Shown here: positions 16,077-24,007 of the stretch, one piece after another
Position numbering within the stretch: position 1 is the first letter of the stretch
How the letters are laid out: the number at the start of each line of letters is the position of its first letter
DNA from: CAYRLW01 sp964425215
Lineage (GTDB): Bacteria > Spirochaetota > Spirochaetia > Treponematales > Breznakiellaceae
Length of the DNA: 64,000 nt
Assembly (NCBI GenBank): GCA_964425215.1
Contig: CAYRLW010000002.1
Coordinates: 62,001-126,000, forward strand
Reading direction: 5' to 3'
Program-made: the position numbers and the translations under genes
Notes under the pieces: generated by a model
The model's database searches: none
Told to the model about the DNA's origin: nothing
What the model saw: the letters and a program-made list of their open reading frames with translations, nothing else

Positions 16077-17516
16077 TTACCCTTGGCTCTTCTCCTGCCG
16101 AAGGCGGAGGGCTAAAAGGGTGGCAAGGAACATGAGCAAAGCCATAAGGATGGCCGGATAGCGGGGTCCCAATTCAGCGAGGAATCCGGAAAACCACCCA
16201 AAGGGGGCGGAAAGACCGAACATCATCGTATATACGATGGAAAGGGTCACCGCCCTTGTTTTTTCATCCACCGAATTGGCTAAAATGGCGTCTATAACGG
16301 GGCCCGAGACCCCCATACCTACGGCCATAACCAGGGTCCCGATTACCACCGAGACCAGCGCCGCGCCGAGGCTGGTCTGAAGATCCGGAGCTACAAAGAA
16401 AATGATGTTTCCCACCGTGTTTATTAAAAGGGTAATGGTCAGGGCCTTGCGGATGTTTGTAATCCGGGGGATGACCAGAAAGTATACCATTAGGGTTACT
16501 CCGGTGGCTAAAAAGGGAAACACCGCGATCCACGCCGGAGGGAGCCCGATTCCCCGGGTCATAACCACGGAAAGGAAATTATTGCGGACCTGAAGGTGGA
16601 TATTCGAAAGGAGGGCCAATAAAAAAGCGATAACGGCGCTTCGGTTCCCTAAAAATATCCGAGCCGCGACTTTGTATTCCCCCCAAAAGTTGTGTCTCCC
16701 TGTCTCCCGTATTTCCCTCATCCGTTGTATCCCTATGGTGGTTTCTTTGACCTTCGCATTACGGATCCATATCATCGACGTCATGGCTACAAACGCGAAG
16801 CCGTAGAGTCCCCGGGTCGCGCTCACCAGGCCAAAACGATCCACAAAAAAACCCGCCAGGGGCGCGAAAAAGCCCGAAAGGGTTCCCGCCACGGACATCC
16901 AGGTGTACAGCCGAACCCGCAGATCCACCGGCGCATCTTCTATAAAAAGGCAGGACCAGGAAACGTGGACCACCCGAACGGCGGCGTTAAAAATTCCTGC
17001 CACTAAAAACCACCTAAAATCCTGGGCGAAGGCCCACAATAACGTGGGAATGGACCACGAAAGGGTGTCAAAAATAAGGGAGGTCCGGCGACGGCCAAAG
17101 CGGTCGGTGATAATGCCCGCCGTAAGAGACCAGAGGGTCTGGAGGATCATGGTGACCGTGGCTATAAGACCGATACCTACAGCGTCCACCCCCAGGGCTA
17201 ACATATACAGGGACGTGTAGGGGACGAAAAGATTGTAAGAAATTCCCCACAGGGGTTCCACCAGAATGCAGGTCCGGGCGTTTCCTTTAAAGGATCGAAG
17301 GCTTTCTACCACGGGTACAAATACCCCTAGGGGATTCCATGGGTTTTTAAAAATAGATGTTTTCATGCTTATTCCAACCGAAACCTTTCTAAATCCGGCG
17401 AAGGCTTTTTCGGATTTATTTTTAAGAGAACCATAGATGGGGGACAAAAAGCAAGCGGTTAATAGGGTCACGAAGATTAGGGAAAGCTTTCTTTGAAGTT
17501 TAGAGCGATCCATCAT
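16077..17516 (-). CDS. MFS transporter
   Basis: A 12-helix major facilitator protein. The loop 2-3 signature is GIITDRFGRRRTS. Substrate unknown; drug or sugar efflux is possible. The longest frame gives 479 residues, but the first 50 (including a hydrophobic stretch LSLIFVTLLTACFL) precede the usual start. An in-frame ATG at 17366, preceded by GGTTGGAATAAGC, gives MKTSIFKNPWNPLGVF and a 429-residue protein of standard length; either start is possible and the shorter one is preferred by homology. It is transcribed alone and convergent with clpB. Confidence 0.88.
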   Translation of the reverse strand: MMDRSKLQRKLSLIFVTLLTACFLSPIYGSLKNKSEKAFAGFRKVSVGISMKTSIFKNPWNPLGVFVPVVESLRSFKGNARTCILVEPLWGISYNLFVPYTSLYMLALGVDAVGIGLIATVTMILQTLWSLTAGIITDRFGRRRTSLIFDTLSWSIPTLLWAFAQDFRWFLVAGIFNAAVRVVHVSWSCLFIEDAPVDLRVRLYTWMSVAGTLSGFFAPLAGFFVDRFGLVSATRGLYGFAFVAMTSMIWIRNAKVKETTIGIQRMREIRETGRHNFWGEYKVAARIFLGNRSAVIAFLLALLSNIHLQVRNNFLSVVMTRGIGLPPAWIAVFPFLATGVTLMVYFLVIPRITNIRKALTITLLINTVGNIIFFVAPDLQTSLGAALVSVVIGTLVMAVGMGVSGPVIDAILANSVDEKTRAVTLSIVYTMMFGLSAPFGWFSGFLAELGPRYPAILMALLMFLATLLALRLRQEKSQG

Positions 17517-17643
17517 GCTAAAACAGACCTTGGAGGGACCTGGGGATACCCGTCATCTCCCCATGGGTCGAATAGAATAGCACCGGGTCTTTTATGCGGA
17601 ACTTTTTCTGATACTTATGATACACCGGGTACCCGTAAAAAAT

Positions 17644-17702
17644 GCAAATCCTATAAGGATTTGCCCAGGCACCTCTAATAACTAACCGAGTTATTAGAGG
17701 TG
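17644..17702. other. Two hairpins upstream of the MFS gene
   Basis: GCAAATCC-TATAA-GGATTTGC (17644-17664) and a perfect 14-bp stem, 17670-17683 with 17689-17702, loop AACCG. They occupy the 549-base gap between the MFS and Nudix genes together with repeat copy 2. I see no coding potential in the gap. Confidence 0.6.
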
Positions 17703-17860
17703 AGCGATTTATAAAGATCCTTCGGCGTACTGCCATATAGAAAAAGGAACCACATAGTGGTAAGAAGAGAATTTATTAGGATAAAAGGGAGGGGTACGCT
17801 GGTGTTGATTTTGTATAGAGAAATGCCCTCTATACGGATTGTCCCCTTCTTTGCTTTAAT

Positions 17861-18013
17861 GAGGTTCTCTCAAAAGTCTGTTGCTTTTGAAAGAACCTCC
17901 GGCAGTATTTTTGCAATTTAAATATAAACATTTATATTATAAAGAATAGCAAAAATACTGCATATACATCTAAGGTAGCTCTTTCAAAATTCCCTGAGTT
18001 TTGAAAGAGCCTC
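17861..18013 (+). repeat. 153-bp three-stem repeat, copy 2
   Basis: Same length, orientation and layout as copy 1. Stem 1 (17861-17876 with 17884-17899) has one mismatch and loop TCTGTTG. Stem 2, GCAGTATTTTTGC (17902-17914) with 17949-17961, is 13 bp and perfect. Stem 3 ends at 18013. It ends about 50 bases before the Nudix gene. Confidence 0.9.
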
Positions 18014-18065
18014 TAATCTATTTTACTTTTTCCCTAATCTTCGTGACACTTAGGGAGCTTTGTCG

Positions 18066-18722
18066 ATGATAGAACCTGATATTTCTAATCTTTGTACAGC
18101 CCTCTCCCGTCGTATCCTTCATGGTCTTCCAGGTCCTTCTGCTCAGGAAACCATGCTCCCGCCGTGGAGGACGGGACGCTTAGACCCCCGCGTCGAATAC
18201 CGGTCTGCGGCGGTTTTATTGCTCCTCTTTCCTCATAACGGACACATTTTGTTTCCCCTTATCCGTCGAAGCGAACGGTTAAGGAACCACCAAGGGCAAA
18301 TCGCCCTTCCCGGAGGAGCGCTCGAAGAGGGGGAGGACCCGGTTTCCGCGGCCCTTAGGGAGTCGGAGGAAGAATTGGGCATTGACGGGAAATCCGTACG
18401 GGTTCTGGGTTCCCTAACGCCCTTTGCGGTAGATGTCAGTAAATTTATCGTGTCCCCCGTGGTGGGAGCCGTTTCCTTTCTTCCCTCCTTTAGACCATCC
18501 CCCGACGAAGTGGCGGACTATTTTACCGTATCCCTTTCGGAACTCCTGGATTCCCGTTCTGAAACCACCATGGAGTTACAGCGGGATGGGCAAATCCATA
18601 GGGTCCCCTGCTTTTCTTTTTCCGGTAATATCGTCTGGGGCGCCACCGCCATGGCCCTGGCGGAGTTTAAGGCCCTCTGTGAATTGACCAATTGGCATAT
18701 CGAAACGGATCGGTCTACCTAA
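18066..18722 (+). CDS. CoA-pyrophosphatase-type Nudix hydrolase
   Basis: A 218-residue Nudix hydrolase. The Nudix box is complete (GGALEEGEDPVSAALRESEE followed by ELGI). It is preceded by the CoA-hydrolase signature: LIRRSERLRNHQGQIALPGG, matching LxxRSxxLRxHxGQxxxPGG of NUDT7/YeaB. It would cleave coenzyme A or its derivatives to phosphopantetheine and 3',5'-ADP. ATG at 18066 is chosen because AGGGAG lies about nine bases upstream; a TTG at 18060 is too close to that site. It is transcribed on its own; the next gene lies about 100 bases downstream. Confidence 0.92.
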   Translation: MIEPDISNLCTALSRRILHGLPGPSAQETMLPPWRTGRLDPRVEYRSAAVLLLLFPHNGHILFPLIRRSERLRNHQGQIALPGGALEEGEDPVSAALRESEEELGIDGKSVRVLGSLTPFAVDVSKFIVSPVVGAVSFLPSFRPSPDEVADYFTVSLSELLDSRSETTMELQRDGQIHRVPCFSFSGNIVWGATAMALAEFKALCELTNWHIETDRST

Positions 18723-18828
18723 TCGATACAATGTAACTGGTCGTGGAAATTTAAAAAAATACGATTTTGCTAAAAATAATTCTCGCTATATTGTAATATC
18801 TATATTAAAATACCCTATCGGAGGAACT

Positions 18829-19827
18829 ATGGGAACCCTTAAAACTAACTGTATGGGCCTGGATCTTGAAAGTCCGGTTATCGTTGGGAGCAGTGGAAAA
18901 ACCAGCACCGCCGCATCGGTGGCGGAACTTACTAAAGCGGGCGCCGGGGCGGTGGTCTTAAAATCACTTTTTGAAGAGCAAATACTGAATATGGCGGCCC
19001 AGGACGCGCGTCGGGGCGGGATCGTGTACGGTCACGAGGACCTGGATGGGTTTATTTCCTATTACGAACGAAAACACACGGTGGCTGAATATTTACAGCT
19101 TATTCGGGATAGTAAGCAGTCAAGCACCATTCCTATTATTCCCAGTATCAACGCCGTGAGCGAAGGAGAATGGGTAAACTTCGCCGGTGAATTGGCCCTG
19201 GCGGGGGCGGACAGTATTCAATTAAACCTGTTTATTCCCCCTTTGGCTTCCCATAAGGATTCACAGACGGTGGAACGCCAGTACGTGGAAATCCTTCGCC
19301 GGGTTAAGCTGGCCGTCCGGATCCCCGTGGCGGTTAAAATTGGGCCCTATTTTACAAACCTTCCGGCCATGGTCCGGACCCTCGAAGACGCTGGAGCCGA
19401 TGGGATCGTTCTTTTTAACCGTTACTATTCCCCGGATATGGACATCGATTCTCTTTCTATTAAGGGGGCGGTTCCCTGGAGCAGTCCCACGGAGTTTACC
19501 CAGGCTCTTCGCTGGATAGCCCTGCTTTCTAAGGATGTAAAAACACCCCTTATAGGAGCGACGGGGATCCATGACGGAACGACTCTGATTAAATTTCTCC
19601 TTGCCGGATCCAGCGCTGTGGAAGTGGTGAGTGCGGTGTACCAGCGGGGCCTTTCGGTTTTAGGAGAAATGAACGATACCCTTTCCCGTTGGATGGCCGA
19701 ACACCACTACGGAGAGATCGACCAGTTCCGGGGTACCATGGCCCTGGGGCCCAAAAGTTCAGAAGCCCAACGGGCCGCTGTAGAACGGTTCCAGTACATG
19801 AAGACCTTCGGGGACCGGGAAGATTAG
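18829..19827 (+). CDS. Dihydroorotate-dehydrogenase-like flavoprotein
   Basis: A 332-residue TIM-barrel FMN protein of the PyrD superfamily, with the start LESPVIVGSSGKTSTAASV, a conserved Lys in RIPVAVKIGPYF, and GATGIHDGTTLIKFLLAGSS plus VEVVSAVYQRG at the phosphate-binding end. In class 1 enzymes the active-site loop reads NxxCPN or NxxSPN; here it is NLFIPP, so the catalytic base Cys/Ser is replaced by Ile. It is therefore probably not a true pyrimidine-pathway enzyme but one of the DHOD-like proteins of unknown substrate. GGAGG precedes the ATG. A T-tailed hairpin follows at 19934. Confidence 0.85.
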   Translation: MGTLKTNCMGLDLESPVIVGSSGKTSTAASVAELTKAGAGAVVLKSLFEEQILNMAAQDARRGGIVYGHEDLDGFISYYERKHTVAEYLQLIRDSKQSSTIPIIPSINAVSEGEWVNFAGELALAGADSIQLNLFIPPLASHKDSQTVERQYVEILRRVKLAVRIPVAVKIGPYFTNLPAMVRTLEDAGADGIVLFNRYYSPDMDIDSLSIKGAVPWSSPTEFTQALRWIALLSKDVKTPLIGATGIHDGTTLIKFLLAGSSAVEVVSAVYQRGLSVLGEMNDTLSRWMAEHHYGEIDQFRGTMALGPKSSEAQRAAVERFQYMKTFGDRED

Positions 19828-19836
19828 GGAATATGA

Positions 19837-19972
19837 GCTTCTTTCAAAAGTCTGTTGCTTTTGAAAGAACCCCTCGCGTCAAATCCAAAAACCTCGGTTC
19901 TTGAAGTGGATTCAAGATAGAGGACGTTTTGACGGGCGCTTTCAAGGCTATCTAAGTTTTGAAAGCGCCCCG
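19837..19972 (+). repeat. Diverged relative of the 153-bp repeat
   Basis: The 5' hairpin (19839-19850 with 19858-19869) keeps the TCTGTTG loop and CTTTTGAAAGAA arm of stem 1. The middle segment is different but again pairs (CGTCAAA with TTTTGACG), and the 3' hairpin resembles stem 3. It is about 136 bp. Confidence 0.6.
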
Positions 19973-19979
19973 TTTTTTA
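19934..19979 (+). terminator. Rho-independent terminator of the DHOD-like gene
   Basis: Stem GGGCGCTTTCAA (19934-19945) with 19959-19970, followed by TTTTTT at 19973-19978. It ends the DHOD-like transcript ahead of the respiratory-complex operon. Confidence 0.8.
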
Positions 19980-20009
19980 AAAATAACACCAAATTGAAGA
20001 ATATTTTTC

Positions 20010-20038
20010 TTTACAGACAGAAATATCCATGATACTGT
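20010..20038 (+). promoter_or_regulatory. Candidate promoter of the 13-gene respiratory operon
   Basis: TTTACA (20010-20015), a 17-base spacer and TACTGT (20033-20038), with TG one base before the -10 box (an extended -10). The same -10 sequence is used upstream of gap at 47363. The rest of the 20040-20110 leader is very AT-rich. Confidence 0.5.
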
Positions 20039-20110
20039 ACATATAAAGTTAAATATATATAGATACATGTATTATTTTAGATGCGTATATAAATATTTTA
20101 TGGGGGTACC

Positions 20111-20608
20111 ATGAAAGTGAAAAGCGGATTACCGTACCTGTTTCTCGCTCTGGTGGTCGTCTGGCTGTTGGTTACCGGAAGTTTCCAATGGGACGAACTG
20201 GTGGTGGGAGTCCTGGCGGTATTGGTTATCCTACTGGCGGTCCGAAAGCTTTCGGATCTGTACGGCGGTTTTCGTCCCACACCCCGGGCTTTGCTATTTC
20301 TGGTGGTGTACGGGGCGATTTTTTTACGGGAATTGGTAAAGGCTAACCTGGATGTGGCTTTTCGCGTTCTAAACCCCGCGTTACCGATCCGTCCGGGCAT
20401 AGTGGAGGTCAAAACCAGGATGAGCTCACCCATGGGGAAGCTTCTTCTGGCCAATTCGATTACCCTTACACCGGGAACCTTGACGCTGGACGTGAAGGGG
20501 GACCGGATGTTTATCCATTGGATAGACGTGCGCGCCCAGGATGTCGACCAATCCACCGAAATGATTGTGGGCACCTTCGAAAAAACACTCCGGGAGGTGG
20601 TGGAATGA
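20111..20608 (+). CDS. mrpE: MrpE/MnhE-like membrane subunit
   Basis: A 165-residue protein with two N-terminal membrane helices (YLFLALVVVWLLVTGSF and a second near residues 30-50) and the family motif FLVVYGAIFLRELVKANLDV. NSITLTPGTLTLDV is characteristic of MnhE. In Mrp antiporters and in Mbh/Mbx complexes this is the first small subunit of the ion-translocating module. It is the first gene of the operon; GGGGGT precedes the ATG and its stop overlaps the next start by four bases. Confidence 0.92.
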   Translation: MKVKSGLPYLFLALVVVWLLVTGSFQWDELVVGVLAVLVILLAVRKLSDLYGGFRPTPRALLFLVVYGAIFLRELVKANLDVAFRVLNPALPIRPGIVEVKTRMSSPMGKLLLANSITLTPGTLTLDVKGDRMFIHWIDVRAQDVDQSTEMIVGTFEKTLREVVE

Positions 20609-20859
20609 TGTTGACCCTCTCTTTAATTTTGATGGGTTTAGCGGCCCTCTTAACGGTAATCCGTCTTCTGCGGGGCCCTACCAGTTTTGACCGGCTTCTC
20701 GCCTCGGACGTGTTGGCGGTAATCTCCACGGCCTTTATCGCGGTCTACAGTATCCTGGGGAATACGGTCTTCTTTATGGATGTGGCCATGGTAACCATGA
20801 TTTTGGGCTTTATCGGCGTGGTGGTTATAGCCCGGTTCCTGCAGGGGGTGTTGAAATGA
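20605..20859 (+). CDS. mrpF: MrpF/MnhF-like membrane subunit
   Basis: An 84-residue protein with three membrane helices. RLLRGPTSFDRLLASDVLAV and FMDVAMVTMILGFIGVVVIA are the family hallmarks. The start ATG at 20605 overlaps the mrpE stop (ATGA), with GGGAGG upstream; longer in-frame openings are inside mrpE. It is part of the Mrp-like ion-translocating arm. Confidence 0.92.
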   Translation: MMLTLSLILMGLAALLTVIRLLRGPTSFDRLLASDVLAVISTAFIAVYSILGNTVFFMDVAMVTMILGFIGVVVIARFLQGVLK

Positions 20860-21179
20860 ACCTGGTAGGTCAAATTTTCATTTTGATTGGAAGTTTTTTC
20901 CTGTTTTTGGGAAGTCTGGGGCTTATCCGGATGCCCGACGTGTATAACCGTCTACAAACGGGGACAAAGGCCACCACCCTTGGCGCGATGACCGTTCTGG
21001 TAGGCCTTGCCTTTGTGGTTCCTTCCCTTTGGACCAAGGCGGTGCTTTTAATCGTTTTTATAGCCCTGGCTAACCCTATTTCTTCCAGCACCATCGGCCG
21101 TAGCGCCTATAAAGCGGGGATTCCCCTGGCTAAAGAAAGCGTTCGGGATGACCTTAAGGGAAAGGACGGCCTCTTATGA
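20856..21179 (+). CDS. mrpG: MrpG/MnhG-like membrane subunit
   Basis: A 107-residue protein, three membrane helices, with the signature IRMPDVYNRLQTGTKATTLG. ATGA overlap with mrpF and with the next gene. This is the third small Mrp subunit; E-F-G in this order is also how the archaeal Mbh and Mbx operons begin (subunits A, B, C). Confidence 0.92.
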   Translation: MNLVGQIFILIGSFFLFLGSLGLIRMPDVYNRLQTGTKATTLGAMTVLVGLAFVVPSLWTKAVLLIVFIALANPISSSTIGRSAYKAGIPLAKESVRDDLKGKDGLL

Positions 21180-21496
21180 CGGTGTGGATAGTCGTTTTTC
21201 TATCGATTCTTCTCGTTGTGATGGCCCTGGCGGCGGTTCTTGCCCGTTCCCTGGCTTCTTCGGTGATTATCCTATCCGCTTTAAGCCTTTTTACGTCCCT
21301 CCTCTTTATTATGGTGGCGGCCCCCGATGTGGCGATTACAGAGGCGGCCATTGGGTCCGCGTTAACCACGGTGATCTTTGTCTTAGCCCTCTACAGGACC
21401 AGAAACGCCGACAACGCCGGTAAGGACGCTCCCAAAAACGCGGCCGACGAAAGCTCCCTGGCCCTGCGTTCTCCTTCGGAGGTGGATCGTGCGTAA
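21176..21496 (+). CDS. MbhD-like (DUF4040) subunit
   Basis: A 106-residue protein with three hydrophobic helices followed by a polar tail. The conserved segment AAPDVAITEAAIGSALTTVIF matches the DUF4040 region found as MbhD in membrane-bound hydrogenases and within the C-terminus of MrpA. It overlaps its neighbours by four and eight bases. It presumably connects the antiporter-like arm to the rest of the complex. Confidence 0.87.
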   Translation: MTVWIVVFLSILLVVMALAAVLARSLASSVIILSALSLFTSLLFIMVAAPDVAITEAAIGSALTTVIFVLALYRTRNADNAGKDAPKNAADESSLALRSPSEVDRA

Positions 21497-22220
21497 ACTC
21501 ATCGGTATTCTCTTGTTGGGGGCCTTCGCGTTCTACCTGGTCTCCCTTATGCCTTCCCTTTTTAGCCCCCAATCCCGGGATCACCTGGAAACGGTAGGGA
21601 AGCCGATCATTGAATCGGCGGAACAGGTCAGCGGTTCGGCGAACGTGGTCACCGCCATCGTGGTGCAGTACCGGGGTTTGGATACCCTGGGGGAAGTGAC
21701 GGTCCTCTTTGTCAGCGCCCTGGGGGTTGCCCTGTTGGCCACGTCTTTGCGGGACCGGGTGTTCCAGTCCATGTTCGCCGATGACGATGGGGGTTTTATT
21801 CTGCAGATGGGCGGTCGAATCCTCCTTCCGTTTATTGTGCTTATCGGTGTTTACATCGTAGCCCACGGGCACCTGTCCCCGGGGGGTGGATTCCCCGGTG
21901 GCGTGCTGATCGCTACCGCGATTTTTATCCTTCTGTTGACCGGACAGGTGTCGGTCATGCCCCACGGCCTTTTAAACGTGTTGGAAGCCCTGGCGGGTTT
22001 AGGTTTTATAGGCCTAGGAGCCCTGGGCTTTATGGGAGATAACCCATCGTTTTTAACGAACGTCCTCCCCAAGGGCCAATTTATGACCCTTTTTAGCGCC
22101 GGTTTTATCCCCTTTATCTACGCCATGGTGGGCATTAAAGTGGCCAGTGAACTTACCACCGTGGTATCCAGTCTAACCGAAGAAGTCGAGGCTGGCAGGC
22201 CTAAGGAGAACCACGAATGA
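21489..22220 (+). CDS. MbhE-MrpB (MbhF-like) fusion subunit
   Basis: A 243-residue protein that appears to join two modules. The N-terminal 90 residues resemble MbhE (YRGLDTLGEVTVLFVSALGV, as in the MrpA C-terminal end). The following 150 are MrpB/MnhB-like, with the signature YIVAHGHLSPGGGFPGGVL. In archaeal operons these are usually two genes (E and F). The start is GTG at 21489, inside the end of the previous gene. Confidence 0.85.
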   Translation: MRKLIGILLLGAFAFYLVSLMPSLFSPQSRDHLETVGKPIIESAEQVSGSANVVTAIVVQYRGLDTLGEVTVLFVSALGVALLATSLRDRVFQSMFADDDGGFILQMGGRILLPFIVLIGVYIVAHGHLSPGGGFPGGVLIATAIFILLLTGQVSVMPHGLLNVLEALAGLGFIGLGALGFMGDNPSFLTNVLPKGQFMTLFSAGFIPFIYAMVGIKVASELTTVVSSLTEEVEAGRPKENHE

Positions 22221-22570
22221 TAAGCGTCCAACAAATTCTCTATATCACTTCTTTTTTGCTTATCCTTATCGGATTGTACGGAGTCTTGGCCCAACGGAAC
22301 CTTATCCGGATCGTCATCGCCCTTAACGTGGCCGACGTGGGGATTAACCTTCTTTTGGTAACCCTGGGGTACGTGGATGGGGGAAGGGTTCCCATTTTTA
22401 CCGCCGGTGTAAAGGGTGCCCAAATGGTCGATCCGGTACCCCAAGCACTGGTTCTGACGTCGATCGTCATCGGTTTTGGGGTTACCGCCCTCATGCTGAC
22501 CCTGGTAATGCGGATCTTTGCCCAACGGGGAACCATCGACGCTTCCCGTTTAAGGGGGCTCAAATGGTAA
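22217..22570 (+). CDS. mrpC: MrpC/NuoK-like membrane subunit
   Basis: A 117-residue, three-helix protein of the MnhC/NuoK family: IGLYGVLAQRNLIRIVIALN in helix 1-2 and DPVPQALVLTSIVIGFGVTA in helix 3. It is equivalent to MbhG/MbxG and part of the lateral ion path. ATGA overlap with the preceding gene and a seven-base overlap with the following one. Confidence 0.92.
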   Translation: MISVQQILYITSFLLILIGLYGVLAQRNLIRIVIALNVADVGINLLLVTLGYVDGGRVPIFTAGVKGAQMVDPVPQALVLTSIVIGFGVTALMLTLVMRIFAQRGTIDASRLRGLKW

Positions 22571-24000
22571 GCCCCATGCTGTTTATCATCGGACCCCTGG
22601 GGGCCGCTTTTCTTATGATCCTGATACAACGGCGCGTCGTATCGTTGGTCCTGGCCCTCGCAACGGCCCTGGGTTTGGGCGTCCTGGCCTTTAGCTGGCT
22701 CCCGCTCACGGTACAGGGGCCACAGCCGATGGTGGTGGCTTCTATTCCCACTCCTTTGGGTATTCCCCTTAGCCTGGACGCCCTGGGTGCGGGGATGGCC
22801 CTAATCGTCGCCCTCAGTGCCCTCTTGGTAATACTCTACTCGTCTTCGTACATGAAGGACGACCACGCTCCGGTAACGTATTACGCGGTGGTGATGCTTC
22901 TCCTGATGGCTTCCTTCGGCCTGGTTCTTACCCGGGATTTGTTTAACCTCTTTGTGTTTTTCGAGATCCTCTGTATTTCCAGCTACATACTCGTGGCCTG
23001 GGAACAGAACAGCTCCGCCCTGGAGGCTTCCTTTAAATACATGGTCCTAGGCTCCATCGGTTCTACCTTTATGCTGGTGGCCATAGCTCTGGCGTACCGG
23101 GCCGCGGGAAGTCTTGCCATGGCCGATATCGCCAAGGCCTTTTCCCAGGCCGACCGGGGCGAGGTGATCGTCGCGGCGGTTCTGTTCCTCTTTGGCATGG
23201 GGGTAGAAGCGGCGATTTTCCCGGTGAACACCTGGTTGCCCGATGCCCACTCATCGGCCCCCAGCTCGATCAGCGCGCTCCTTTCGGGCTTCGTTATCGA
23301 GCTTTCCCTGGTGGTGCTTTTCCGTCTGGGGGGCACCGTATTTGCCCATCTGAACCTGCTCCCGGTCCTTCAAGGTATCGCCATAGCGGGAATCCTGGTG
23401 GGCGAGTTTTCCGCCTTCGCCCAGCGGGAGGTAAAGCGGACCCTGGCGTATTCCAGTATAGCCCAGGTGGGTCTGATGCTGTTCGCCCTATCCCTGGGAA
23501 CTCCCGAGGGAGCCCAAGCGGGCCTAATGCAACTTTTGATGCACGCGGCGGCTAAATCTACCCTGTTTCTCGTGGCGGGCTATTTTATCCTCCGTACCGG
23601 AAGCCGATTTATGGAAGATTACAAGGGTTTAGGCCGAAGCATGCCCCTTTCGGGTCTTTTCTTCGGTCTAGCCGCCCTTTCGCTCGTCGGGGTACCCCCA
23701 TTTTTGGGATTTTTTACCAAATGGGGCATACTGCAGGCGGCGGTGAGCGTGGGAGGGCTTATGCCGTGGATTGGGATAATCAGCATCCTTTTGGGAACCA
23801 CCCTGGAGGCGGTTTACCTGTTCCGGATTTTCCAAATCCTCTACGCGAAGGGAGAAAAGGAACGGACCGTGGAAATGGAATGGCCCGCCGTAACGGCGGT
23901 GGCGCTTTTTGTCCTGGTGGTGTTTCTGGGGTACTTCCTCCTTCCCGTCCTTAACCCCGTGGCGGTTTCAGCGGCCAAAGCCCTGACAAACCTTTTCTGA
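22564..24000 (+). CDS. mrpD: MrpD/NuoN-like antiporter-type subunit (first of two)
   Basis: A 478-residue polytopic protein of about 14 helices, equivalent to MbhH/MbxH. The helix-5 glutamate is present (NLFVFFEILCISSYILVAW). The helix-7/8 region reads GVEAAIFPVNTWLPDAH, where homologues such as NuoM carry Lys at the Glu position. Seventeen residues after WLPDAH another Glu (GFVIEL) stands where Lys is usual. Loss of both channel lysines is unexpected for a canonical proton path and may mark a different ion or coupling. It is the seventh gene of the operon. Confidence 0.93.
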   Translation: MVSPMLFIIGPLGAAFLMILIQRRVVSLVLALATALGLGVLAFSWLPLTVQGPQPMVVASIPTPLGIPLSLDALGAGMALIVALSALLVILYSSSYMKDDHAPVTYYAVVMLLLMASFGLVLTRDLFNLFVFFEILCISSYILVAWEQNSSALEASFKYMVLGSIGSTFMLVAIALAYRAAGSLAMADIAKAFSQADRGEVIVAAVLFLFGMGVEAAIFPVNTWLPDAHSSAPSSISALLSGFVIELSLVVLFRLGGTVFAHLNLLPVLQGIAIAGILVGEFSAFAQREVKRTLAYSSIAQVGLMLFALSLGTPEGAQAGLMQLLMHAAAKSTLFLVAGYFILRTGSRFMEDYKGLGRSMPLSGLFFGLAALSLVGVPPFLGFFTKWGILQAAVSVGGLMPWIGIISILLGTTLEAVYLFRIFQILYAKGEKERTVEMEWPAVTAVALFVLVVFLGYFLLPVLNPVAVSAAKALTNLF

Positions 24001-24007
24001 TGGAGGC

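Noticed and set aside
12282..18013. Possible CRISPR array from repeated TTTTGAAAG units
   Set aside because: The repeats are palindromic hairpins in 153-bp elements at irregular distances, with conserved rather than unique sequence between them, and no cas genes.
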